From assembly GCA_035531475.1 (NCBI GenBank), contig DATKST010000177.1:1-64000 (forward strand): 64,000 nt of DNA, given 5' to 3'. Positions 44,083 to 52,106 of the stretch are shown piece by piece. Each line of letters begins with the position of its first letter. Within the stretch, counting starts at the first letter, position 1. The notes beneath the pieces were generated by a model that was not told where the DNA came from, did no database searches, and worked only from the letters and a program-made list of their open reading frames with translations. The translations under genes were made by a program, and so were the position numbers. Source of the stretch: CALCEB01 sp035531475. Lineage in GTDB: Bacteria > Acidobacteriota > Terriglobia > UBA7540.

Positions 44083-44442
44083 ATGCAGAGCAGAGTCCGT
44101 TGGTATCTCAATTTCGTTTTGGACAATTTCGACGTATGGCTACTCCCCAGTGTTCTCCTGGTAGCTTGGTTCTACTACCCATATTGTCAGGAGGGACCAA
44201 ATCTTTGTATCTGGAAGGCGCTCCTCCACAGACGGTGTCCAGGTTGCGGCCTGACTCGAGCAATCTGCTTCATGGTCCATGGCAGGGTGCGCGAAGCCCT
44301 TGACTTCAATCCTCTTTCGGTACTGGCGCTCGGCTTGATGACAGTGAATTTCTCGAAGGCAGCGCGTAGCGCATCGCGGGCATTTCTGACGACCGGCAGC
44401 CGGGCAAGCTCTGCCCGCAATGTCGGTGGAGCAACGGCTTGA
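44083..44442 (+). CDS. DUF2752 membrane protein
   Basis: About 119 residues with the family hallmark CPGCGLTRAICF near residue 50, a membrane helix before it and HGRVREALDFNPLSVLALGL after it. The start may be the ATG at 44083 or one at 44026 inside the TM2 gene; neither has a strong ribosome site. TM2 and DUF2752 genes commonly sit together in bacteria. Its 3' end overlaps a small SHOCT ORF. Confidence 0.82.
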   Translation: MQSRVRWYLNFVLDNFDVWLLPSVLLVAWFYYPYCQEGPNLCIWKALLHRRCPGCGLTRAICFMVHGRVREALDFNPLSVLALGLMTVNFSKAARSASRAFLTTGSRASSARNVGGATA

Positions 44443-44527
44443 GCAACTCGACGAACTTCTTAAAAAGGGGCTGATCACGCGCAAGGATTACGACGCGAAG
44501 AAAGCGGAGATTCTGAAATCACTGTGA
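44420..44527 (+). CDS. 35-residue SHOCT-domain peptide
   Basis: The ORF reads MSVEQRLEQLDELLKKGLITRKDYD followed by AKKAEILKSL, a stand-alone SHOCT motif (short oligomerisation helix, L-x-x-L-x-x-L..GLIT..DY..KK..IL). SHOCT pieces usually form the C-terminus of membrane or stress proteins. Here it overlaps the DUF2752 gene by 23 bases in another frame, and no Shine-Dalgarno is seen, so it may be translated by coupling. It is shorter than most annotation cut-offs. Confidence 0.65.
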   Translation: MSVEQRLEQLDELLKKGLITRKDYDAKKAEILKSL

Positions 44528-44659
44528 GAAAGATGGCTTGGCAGGGAGGCAACTATGCGGCATTGCCGCGTGCGCCTCACTTCTAGCGTTAGCATCCGTC
44601 GGTGCCATGCGTTCTATCAGTCCTGTGGCAACCGAATTCCAGGCGACAAAGGGGGAGTC

Positions 44660-45907
44660 ATGAAAAACCGGAATGCGTTTTGGAACAAAGCGGGCATTGC
44701 GCTATTGTTTGTCTTTGTCTTGAGTTGGCAGGTGGGGTGCGGGGGCGGGTCGGGCAGCCCGCCCGCCCCGCCGCCGCACCCTGTTCCGAGCGTCACCAGC
44801 TTGTCCCCTTCGTCTGTGACGGTAGGGGCGGCAGTGCAGACAATGACTATCAATGGGTCCGGTTTTCTGCGCTCATCCACTGTGGCCTATAACGGGGTTG
44901 CGCACGCGGCCACGTTCGTTAGCTCAGGACAGTTGACCATCCAGCTCAGCACGAGTGATCAAGCCACGGTGGGAACCTATCCGGTGGTAGTGACGAATCC
45001 GCCACCCGGCGGTGGAGGTTCCGTCCCGGCCACCTTCACGGTCGATAACCCGGCGCCGGCACTGTCCTCGATTTCGCCTGCAGTCATTGCGGCGGGTGCG
45101 CCGGATACGGCCGTAACGATTAACGGCAATGGGTTCGTCTCAACCTCCGTGGTCGATTTAAACCGCTTGCCGCTGATAACTACCTTTGTCTCAGCAACGC
45201 AGCTCACCGCAACCCTTCCCACGGCGAGCCTGGCCAGCGCTGCCACAGATCAGATCGCTGTTACGACGCCCGGCCCAGGCGGAGGGACCTCCACCTCGGC
45301 CTCATTGGCAGTGACTGCCGTCGCTTCGCTGGTAATCCTCGCCACGCCACAGAATGGGGGGCCGACAGATGGTCCGTGGCAAGTCGTTGTTGCAGCGGCG
45401 GATGCGAGCGGAAATTCGATTGCGAACCTGCCAATAACCCTGACGTCCACCGATGGCGCGCTCGATTTGGCCCAAGGCCAGACGGACTCGTCCGGGACAT
45501 TTCTGGCGACCATTTCTCCCCCGGGGACAAACACAGGGCAGGCCGTAGCCGTGACCGCCGCGACCGGTGCCCAAACCGCAGTGGTCAATATTGGATTCGT
45601 GTCCTCGCCTTCCGCGCCTTCAGGCCCGGCAATCGCAAGGAAGGCCTTTAGCTCACAATCCAACAGTGCGCCGCTCTCATCGGGTTCGACGCCAATGTTC
45701 GGACCGATGGTGTACGGCATCTCTGGAAACGCGGGATCCACAAGCTCGTTTGGCCCCCCCAGCAATTGCTTGAGCAACGTGGGTCTTAATCAGTTGCCAA
45801 GCAGCGCTTGCCAGACGAAATTTAATGCAAGCGGACTCCTATATGCTGAAGTGCATACAGAAAGTTCAGCGTGCAATACCGTTAGCGAGGTTCTGGGCTA
45901 TGCGTAG
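44660..45907 (+). CDS. Secreted IPT/TIG-repeat lipoprotein
   Basis: A 415-residue protein with a signal helix (AGIALLFVFVLSWQVGCGGGSG) ending in a Gly-rich lipobox-like cysteine. It then has two TIG domains, each with PSVTSLSPSSVTVGAAVQTMTINGSGF-type strands, and an invasin-like domain (ANLPITLTSTDGALDLAQGQTDSSG). TIG domains serve in surface adhesion or carbohydrate binding. The chain ends abruptly at a TAG, 38 bases before a second ORF in a different frame that looks like its continuation. It may therefore be the first half of a broken gene. Ribosome site gggggag lies before the ATG. Confidence 0.7.
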   Translation: MKNRNAFWNKAGIALLFVFVLSWQVGCGGGSGSPPAPPPHPVPSVTSLSPSSVTVGAAVQTMTINGSGFLRSSTVAYNGVAHAATFVSSGQLTIQLSTSDQATVGTYPVVVTNPPPGGGGSVPATFTVDNPAPALSSISPAVIAAGAPDTAVTINGNGFVSTSVVDLNRLPLITTFVSATQLTATLPTASLASAATDQIAVTTPGPGGGTSTSASLAVTAVASLVILATPQNGGPTDGPWQVVVAAADASGNSIANLPITLTSTDGALDLAQGQTDSSGTFLATISPPGTNTGQAVAVTAATGAQTAVVNIGFVSSPSAPSGPAIARKAFSSQSNSAPLSSGSTPMFGPMVYGISGNAGSTSSFGPPSNCLSNVGLNQLPSSACQTKFNASGLLYAEVHTESSACNTVSEVLGYA

Positions 45908-45945
45908 GGGGGCTTTCTTATTTCGGGCTACCCTGCCTTCGGTTT

Positions 45946-47541
45946 GTGGCAGCCGAGTTTGCCAGAAAGTACGGCGGGACGTGGGCCGGATTGCTCACGA
46001 AGAGCCTTGCCGTCCTTGCTGGCCTAGAGCTCGTCACTGATCTTCCTAATCCAATGGATATCGTTACTGTAGGATGTCTTGCCATTAATGCTGCAAGCTT
46101 TGGACTCGGAACCGGACCCGGCACCCAGGTCACGGTAAGTCCACCACGGGCCGTGGTACCTCTGGGAGGGACGCAGCAGTTCACCGCAACTGTCGCTGGC
46201 CCGTCCGACACAAGCGTAACTTGGTCCGTCGTGCAAGGTGCTATGGGAGGCTCTATCACCAACACGGGACTTTACACAGCTCCGACAACCATGCCCTTTC
46301 TACCGGAGGTGACTATCGATGCGACCAGTACTGCCGACAGCCAGGCGGTTGCGCAGGAAGGGGTGACACTGGTCAACTCCACTGGCGGCAGCTCGGGTTC
46401 AATGGCCATCATTACCGGCCAAGTCGGCGGTCAGACGGTGGATAAAGCGTATATTCCAGTGCCTAATCCAGGCCTGATCTCCGTCGTCAACGTTGATGCA
46501 AGCCCGGCCTCAAACGCGGTCCTGACGACCATTCAAATGCCCCCCGGCTATAGCCCGAACGCCACGGCGGCGAACCCAACTACGCTTGAAGTGGTAGTGG
46601 GCAGCTATACTTCGCCCGACCTCCAAATTATTGACGCCTTTTCGGACCAGTTGGTTGATACCCTCACGACACCAGTCACCCAAAGCTTCAGTTTCAGCGG
46701 CGGCAGTTGCATGATTTGTGGCATTCAGATCGATCCCGCGCGGAATCAGGCCATCCTGGATACCGCGCAGGGCTATCTCATTCTGGACCTGTCGGCACTT
46801 ACCTTTTCGCCATTCGTTGCAGCGCAGACGGCAGAAAACTTCGGCTACAGCCCGAACCAGGAGATCGCCCTGAGCCCCTTTTACGACGAGTTTGGATTTG
46901 GAGTGACTCCGGGAGTGCAGGCCGTCAACTTCAGCAACAACGCCGTCTTCAACCTTAGTTCCAATGGCGTGAACTGGTCCCGGCCAGACGCTGCGGCTGT
47001 TGATCTTACCACAGGGGTTGCCGTTGTTGCTGATGAGGATAACGGCAGCCAGCTTCTGATTAATCTAAACGCCGCCACGTTTGACTCTTCTGCCTCACCG
47101 CCGACTTTCTCAGCCCCGAGTACTCTGTTTTCGACAAGCTCACCAAACTGCGGCTCGTACAACGAGTGGACGATGATCTCCGTGGAGAGTTCGACCCACT
47201 TGCTGTTTCTCGGCACTGAGTATTACGACGATTGTGCGGGTGTCGAAACCCTTCCGGCTGCTTCCGGCTCTGGCGTCCCGCCGACGCCGACCATCTTCAA
47301 TTGGGGGCATGTGCCCTCGGCTCCTGACGGAAGCGGATGGCAGAACGCCACAGACCCTCACGGCATCGCAGTTTTTACGAGCGTGGTGGACGGAAAGGCA
47401 TACGGATTCCTGGTACGGGCCGACGCAGCTTGGGTTGCAAAGGTTGATCTGGTTGGTGTTGCGAGCGCTTCGCAATTGTCGGGAGGCGGGCAAGGACAAG
47501 TCGACCTGACTCCGTTTGTTACGTTCTACGCGACGCAGTGA
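45946..47541 (+). CDS. Ig-like and beta-propeller-type surface protein, likely 3' half of a broken gene
   Basis: A 531-residue ORF from a GTG with no ribosome site and no signal peptide. Domains in order: a short lead (residues 1-60), an Ig-like domain (VTVSPPRAVVPLGGTQQFTATVAGP), and a long beta-rich region with propeller-like repeats (IITGQVGGQTVDKAYIPVPNPG; TDPHGIAVFTSVVDGKAYGFLV). The lack of export and start signals, and the match of style to the preceding IPT protein, suggest one former gene of about 960 codons, interrupted by a stop and a frameshift near 45905-45946. A genuine separate gene is the alternative. Confidence 0.55.
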   Translation: MAAEFARKYGGTWAGLLTKSLAVLAGLELVTDLPNPMDIVTVGCLAINAASFGLGTGPGTQVTVSPPRAVVPLGGTQQFTATVAGPSDTSVTWSVVQGAMGGSITNTGLYTAPTTMPFLPEVTIDATSTADSQAVAQEGVTLVNSTGGSSGSMAIITGQVGGQTVDKAYIPVPNPGLISVVNVDASPASNAVLTTIQMPPGYSPNATAANPTTLEVVVGSYTSPDLQIIDAFSDQLVDTLTTPVTQSFSFSGGSCMICGIQIDPARNQAILDTAQGYLILDLSALTFSPFVAAQTAENFGYSPNQEIALSPFYDEFGFGVTPGVQAVNFSNNAVFNLSSNGVNWSRPDAAAVDLTTGVAVVADEDNGSQLLINLNAATFDSSASPPTFSAPSTLFSTSSPNCGSYNEWTMISVESSTHLLFLGTEYYDDCAGVETLPAASGSGVPPTPTIFNWGHVPSAPDGSGWQNATDPHGIAVFTSVVDGKAYGFLVRADAAWVAKVDLVGVASASQLSGGGQGQVDLTPFVTFYATQ

Positions 47542-47833
47542 TGCCGGTCTCTTACGGGAACGGTCTGGGCTTTGTGCGATTGCAACTGGAGTGGCGGAAG
47601 GCCTGGGGCGCACGAGCGGGCGGCCACGGCGCGGTTTTGGTGCCGTGGGCTTTTGTCGGCCAGTGGTGAGCAACGAAAGGACAGAATCGGCGATCAGATG
47701 TGCTGAAGAATCTGAAGGCCAGGGTTGTCGGCTTCAACCAGGGCAAGGATACCAAGTAGCGAACTTCGGCCGAGCTCCCGACGGAATCTGGCTCGGCAGA
47801 TTACGGCTGCAGTTCAAAGAGGAGGTTGTGACC

Positions 47834-48373
47834 ATGTTAGTTCACTCAAAAGGATATTACATCCTGATCGGTACGTTTTTACTCGCGACGTGTGGACTGG
47901 TTTCTTCCATTTCGATGGGACAGACCGCACCCGAGAAGGCCCTTACGATACAAGACGGGACCATCATACACGTGGTCTTGACGGATTCACTCGGCTCGAA
48001 CACTAGCCACGCCAACGACCCCGTGCACTTCGAGGCGGCCGAGGACGTCAAAGTTGGCGACGTGGTGGTGATCGCCAAAGGAGCAGCAGGAGTCGGGCAT
48101 GTCATAACCGCCGAGAAAAATGGGCACTTTGGAAAGAGCGGCGGGATCAATTACTCCCTCGATTATATTAAGGCCGTGGACGGGACGAACGTCCGGCTTC
48201 GTGCAAGCTCAAGCTCTGGAAACCCAAACAAGTACAGCATGCTGGGCATATATGGCGCTTTCAAACACGGCAAGAAAATCAAGGTTGCGAAGGGTACCCG
48301 TATGGATGCCTACGTTGATGGCGACCGGGAAATCCACGTCCCCGGCCCCGGCGCCTCGGCGCCCAACAAATAG
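47834..48373 (+). CDS. Exported small beta-domain protein
   Basis: A 179-residue protein with a signal peptide (YYILIGTFLLATCGLVSSISMGQ) and a beta-rich body containing TIQDGTIIHVVLTDSLGSNTSHANDPVHFEAAEDV and GDVVVIAKGAAGVGHVITAEK. This resembles a conserved acidobacterial group of unknown function. Its strong ribosome site (agaggaggttgtgacc) fixes the start. Asn/Ser-rich loops near the middle and a Pro-rich C-terminus are typical of periplasmic proteins. It follows the broken surface gene by 292 bases of non-coding DNA. Confidence 0.8.
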   Translation: MLVHSKGYYILIGTFLLATCGLVSSISMGQTAPEKALTIQDGTIIHVVLTDSLGSNTSHANDPVHFEAAEDVKVGDVVVIAKGAAGVGHVITAEKNGHFGKSGGINYSLDYIKAVDGTNVRLRASSSSGNPNKYSMLGIYGAFKHGKKIKVAKGTRMDAYVDGDREIHVPGPGASAPNK

Positions 48374-48596
48374 GCTCTATCCTGACGGGGGTTACACCCG
48401 CCTCGCGGGGGCGGGGGCGGCTCCAGTCCTCCGCCTGGACCGTCAGGCACGCCAGCGGGTAGCGCAGAGTTTCGTGTCTTTCGAAATCCTGCGGCTTTTT
48501 GCTTTCAAATTCGTGTCCCTTCCTCTGCGGGCAACAAGATGTGATCGACAGGCAAAATGCCGCTCGTTGCCTGGGGCGCACCCACGCTTCCGGTAT

Positions 48597-48851
48597 CATC
48601 TTATCCATCTGCGGGAGCACAAGGGAGACCAGGAGTTCCGCACCGTGACGGGTGGCGTGTTCCACGTGTCGGGAGGATCGACGCGGGACTCGGTACCCTT
48701 CCAAGGGAAACAGATTGCCCCGCGAACTTTTGTGGTGGATCTCACCAATGTCCCGGCTGGGGAATACGGCTTTCTTCCACCTGGCATGATCGCTCAAAGC
48801 AGCGCATCTTCGCAGTTGGGGAAGATGTACACGTTCCACGTGCTGGAGTAA
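48597..48851 (+). pseudogene. 3' remnant of an exported acidobacterial protein
   Basis: An open frame with GDQEFRTVTGGVFHVSGGSTRD, PFQGKQIAPRTFVVDL and PAGEYGFLPPG near its end, then GKMYTFHVLE and a stop. This looks like the conserved C-terminus of a larger exported protein, but the upstream frame turns into shadow of other genes and lacks a start. Only the last 80 or so codons are left. Family membership is from memory. Confidence 0.5.
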
Positions 48852-48908
48852 CGCCATGGAAGCCCCGGAGCGTCCCATCGAATGTGAGACGCGCTACCAA
48901 GGGAACTG

Positions 48909-49172
48909 GTGTGCATTATTCTCGGCGACCGGTGCTGGTTTGGGTGGGTTGAGCCGGCCCGCCGCAGGAAAGGCTGCGAGCTTGGGCTGGCGGTGAACGC
49001 TCTGCTGGCGAGCGTGATTCTTGCAGGATTGCTGGCATCTTGCGGCGGCGGCTCTTCTGGTGGTGGAGGCATTACCCCGCCGGGGACTCCAGCGGGTTCC
49101 TATACCATCACCGTGACCGGAACGGCGGGGTCGCTCGTCCACAACACGAACCTGACCTTGACGGTGCAGTGA
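48909..49172 (+). pseudogene. Detached C-terminus of an Ig-repeat surface protein
   Basis: The frame holds LLASVILAGLLASCGGGSSGGGG and then TPAGSYTITVTGTAGSLVHNTNLTLTVQ, ending at a TGA. This is the typical last module (Gly-rich linker plus TYTITVTGT..TVQ) of long acidobacterial Ig-like proteins. Nothing before it supports a full gene, though a small lipoprotein translated from the GTG at 48909 cannot be excluded. Confidence 0.5.
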
Positions 49173-49234
49173 ACCACGACCGGCAAAAGCGGTAGCCATC
49201 TCTGAAACGGCGATGCCGTGTCAAGCACTTTTTT

Positions 49235-49414
49235 TCGACACCTATCGATATCGCAGGCGGCGGCTTGCTTTCCGGGAACCGCGCGGATTCTATCTTTGGC
49301 GAGATCAGGGTGGTCCAATGCGACGGGGCCGTCAATCAACGCCACGACGAATTCCCGGCGTCCTTGCGTCTTCGCCATCAAGGGCCGTAGCCGGACCAGG
49401 TCCAGAGCGCCCAT
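49235..49414 (-). pseudogene. Truncated subtilisin-like (S8) peptidase
   Basis: From the ATG at 49414 the frame reads MGALDLVRLRPLMAK, then VVALIDGPVALDHPDLA: the catalytic-Asp motif of PatA/PatG-type S8 proteases (D in ALIDGP). It then loses similarity around residue 55 and runs into unrelated DNA that is antisense to the Ig fragment. The His and Ser motifs are missing, so it cannot be active. It is last in the minus-strand cassette. Confidence 0.65.
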
Positions 49415-49531
49415 CCAGATGATCCTCGTTTCAATTTCCGGACCGAGCCGTGATGATCGGCAGCTCTTCCCGCTTCCAGCCGATTCCAACCCGGCCCATA
49501 AGACGGAGAAATCCCGGCGCCAATTTGCTCA

Positions 49532-49834
49532 TCAAGCTTTGTGAAAGAAGCGCGTCCGCAGCAGCAACGCCGCATCTCTCGGGTCAACTGCCCGCACGGA
49601 GTTGGACGATGAGAACTCATACTGGCGGCCCGTCACCGGCCCGCGCACCTGGATCGGCGAATATTCCAGGTAGCGGAGAGCCACCGAAGAACTTGACGGC
49701 TGAGCTGGCGCAATGGTTTGTTGCAGCGCACGGGGAATGTTAGGCACGTTTTGCCGGACTGTTGGCGTTGTGGGTGACGCTGTCGCCGTCGATGTCGTGC
49801 TCCTCAGTGCCGTTCGTTTCTGACCGCAGCACAT
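49532..49834 (-). CDS. Small MCCGQK protein of unknown function
   Basis: A 100-residue protein beginning MCCGQKRTALRS, with a Ser/Thr/Pro-rich linker and a compact C-terminal domain (ALRYLEYSPIQVRGPVTGRQYEF, AVDPRDAALLLRTRFF). The C-terminal domain resembles small phage structural proteins that begin with VRGxxTGRxYxF (impression, not verified). Its ATG has gagaaggag upstream and lies within the end of the DUF1360 gene, overlapping it by 95 bases in another frame. It is the sixth product of the cassette. Confidence 0.7.
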   Translation of the reverse strand: MCCGQKRTALRSTTSTATASPTTPTVRQNVPNIPRALQQTIAPAQPSSSSVALRYLEYSPIQVRGPVTGRQYEFSSSNSVRAVDPRDAALLLRTRFFHKA

Positions 49835-50177
49835 CGTTAACGTCTCCTTCTCGGGGTTGCGAAACGGCTTGAATAACGACAGGTTCCTGGCCCAGGCGGT
49901 CCAGCAGACAAGCCGCGCCGGAGAGCGCCAGCCAAGTGAGCAGCCAGTCGAGCGGCTTGCGGGAAACAAAGAGCGCGGCCGGAGCCGCGATCCACAGGCT
50001 GAGACAGTTGAAGCAATCCATCAGCTTACCAGCCAGCCCGTGGCCCAAACGGGCACGAAATCTGACAATGAAGTCTGCCGGGCCATCCTCGCTCGCCAGC
50101 AGGTGGCTCACCCGCCAAGTGGCGAGGACGGCCAGAACAAATCGTATCCAGAAGTTCCCTTCAATCACCCCTGTCAT
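49740..50177 (-). CDS. DUF1360 membrane protein
   Basis: A 145-residue protein with two or three hydrophobic segments: FWIRFVLAVLATWRVSHLLA, a polar loop with RARLGHG and DCFNCLSLW, then WLLTWLALSGAACLL. The R-x-S-H-L-L and C-x-x-C-x-S patterns mark DUF1360, a small family found in spore-formers, phages and soil bacteria with no known role. Its hydrophilic C-terminus (REGDVNDVLRSETNGTEEHD) overlaps the next gene. Confidence 0.8.
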   Translation of the reverse strand: MTGVIEGNFWIRFVLAVLATWRVSHLLASEDGPADFIVRFRARLGHGLAGKLMDCFNCLSLWIAAPAALFVSRKPLDWLLTWLALSGAACLLDRLGQEPVVIQAVSQPREGDVNDVLRSETNGTEEHDIDGDSVTHNANSPAKRA

Positions 50178-50250
50178 CGATCGAACTCCTGCCGCTCGCC
50201 ACCGGGTTGGACTGGGTTCTCCGGAAACCGCACCTGCAGGCGGCAGGTGA

Positions 50251-51954
50251 TTACGTCTCGCGTTTCTTCTGACTCTGCGGATTGCTCTTGCTTTCACCTT
50301 TCTCGGATGGGAGTTTGCGGCGGCGCTCCCCGGAGGGTGGGCCGGGGGCCTTTTCCGCCGCCGCGGCCCCGAGTTGCATTCTGTCGACTTCGCGCCCCAG
50401 ATCGCGCAGGGTCTTAATGCCGCGGATGATCTGGTGGAACGCTTCCTTCGCCTCGGCGGCGATTTTAGGTCCCCAGGGATCAACCGGCACCGGTCCGTGA
50501 GGCGTCAGCACCCAGAGCGGCCCGTCGGCGAGGCTGCCGATCAATTGGTTGACCAAGGCCTCGTTGATGGGGATGTTCAAGTGAAAAGCGCCCACGATGA
50601 CGGCGACACAGTCTGAGGAGATGCCGTTGGCGACCACGCACAAGCTGTAAAGGCCATCAGGGACTCCGCACGGCACCTTGAAACTCGTCGATTGTACCGA
50701 GAGGCCGGTCGCCACTCCCATCGTGCTGTGACCGAACGTGCGGCAATAAAAAACCTTGCCGTCGCCTTGAAGACGGACAATGGGGTAGTTCGTCGCCATG
50801 GTGGCGTCGTCGCCGTAGCTGTTAGCCTGTGAGAGCCCATTAATCTGGCGGCCTTGCAGCGTGTAGGTTTGTGCTACGTGCAACTCGGCCGGGAAAGCCG
50901 TGATCACAGGCTTCCAAGCCGGGTCCGGTGCGCCATCGGGAGTGTACACCTCAATATCAGTCGAGGCGTTGGAGAAGAGCACCTGCCCGGTTGGCAACAA
51001 AAGCATACGTCCGTTGTAGGTGTAGTCGGCGTTGTTGGCCGAATCCGGCACGGCGTTCAGATTCGTTCCGTCGAATTCGAAGAAGTGCGTGGGTTTGGCG
51101 TAACCATTGCCATCCGCCGGGATAGGACCGGCTACGCAGAGAACGTTACCGTTGGGCAGAAGGCAGGCGGGCGCATCTTTAGCCAGCCACAGGTTGGGGA
51201 AGTCCGGCCCTGCTAACCAGGACCCGGGTTCGTCAGCGAGCGGCGGCGGCGTGTAGAAAGCCGTGTGACCGGTGGCGCCGATCGCGAACACCCGCCCGTC
51301 CGGCAGCAGGATGGCGGGGCCGATCTCCTGCGAACTCGCTTGCACCAGGCTCACAGGCGTTGACCCTGCGCTCACCCACTTCTCGCCAGGCGCCACGTAC
51401 TTTTCGGCATTGCCAATGTTGGTGCATTCTACGGAAAGAATTGTCTCATCGGGAAGAAGCGTCCAAGTCTCTTCTTCGCTGGGATCATCCTTGCTTCCCG
51501 TCGCCGTCCAGGTGTTTGCAGCCGGATCGTAAATCGCCGTGTCAGTCGTTCCGATTGAGCCCAGCAGCAATCTGCCGTCCGGCAGGACACAGCAGGGAGC
51601 GTCTCCAATCTTGGCCCAACCAGACGGTGGAGAAATAGGCGTCCACGTATTAAAGATGGGGTCGTAAATTTGGGCGGTGAGAAGATTAGCGGAAAGGCAG
51701 TTGTTGTACTCCCCGCCGGCGACGAACACGCGTCCGTCCTGGAGCACGGCGGAAGCATAATACATGGGAGCGTTGGGGCTCGGCGCAAGCGGCGTCCACG
51801 CGCCCTGTGTATAATCGCCTGTCGAGTCCGGGGTAAGCTTCCACCAATTATTGCTACAGTATTGTTGACACATCACCGTACCGTCGGTCAGCAGCAGCAT
51901 GGTGCTCGCTTGAAACGGCGGTTGATGAACTAAAGGTCGCCAAGTTCCCGCCAT
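50251..51954 (-). CDS. Kelch/galactose-oxidase-like beta-propeller protein
   Basis: A 567-residue protein with six or more kelch-like blades, e.g. MLLLTDGTVMCQQYCSNNWW, AVLQDGRVFVAGGEYN and CVLPDGRLLLGSIGTTDTAIYDP, followed by a DUF1929-type E-set domain: PVITAFPAELHVAQTYTLQGRQINGLSQ, YGDDATMATNYPIVRL and VATGLSVQSTSFKVP. It ends with a 60-residue charged tail (LPSEKGESKSNPQSQKKRET). No signal peptide is present, unlike the galactose oxidases it resembles, and the copper-ligand tyrosines cannot be confirmed by eye. Ribosome site aaaggag lies before the ATG. Confidence 0.8.
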   Translation of the reverse strand: MAGTWRPLVHQPPFQASTMLLLTDGTVMCQQYCSNNWWKLTPDSTGDYTQGAWTPLAPSPNAPMYYASAVLQDGRVFVAGGEYNNCLSANLLTAQIYDPIFNTWTPISPPSGWAKIGDAPCCVLPDGRLLLGSIGTTDTAIYDPAANTWTATGSKDDPSEEETWTLLPDETILSVECTNIGNAEKYVAPGEKWVSAGSTPVSLVQASSQEIGPAILLPDGRVFAIGATGHTAFYTPPPLADEPGSWLAGPDFPNLWLAKDAPACLLPNGNVLCVAGPIPADGNGYAKPTHFFEFDGTNLNAVPDSANNADYTYNGRMLLLPTGQVLFSNASTDIEVYTPDGAPDPAWKPVITAFPAELHVAQTYTLQGRQINGLSQANSYGDDATMATNYPIVRLQGDGKVFYCRTFGHSTMGVATGLSVQSTSFKVPCGVPDGLYSLCVVANGISSDCVAVIVGAFHLNIPINEALVNQLIGSLADGPLWVLTPHGPVPVDPWGPKIAAEAKEAFHQIIRGIKTLRDLGREVDRMQLGAAAAEKAPGPPSGERRRKLPSEKGESKSNPQSQKKRET

Positions 51955-52106
51955 GAGTTCAACTCCTTTCTAAGTTCATAAGATGTTCAGCGAGCCGCGC
52001 CCACTGTCATTCAGCGCTCAAAGCATGGCGACGGTGTGAGCGGCGCGTGACCCGCGACGGGCTGGAGAGGGCCGCCGGTGAACCTCTACCGGCGGCCCCT
52101 GCCGCC

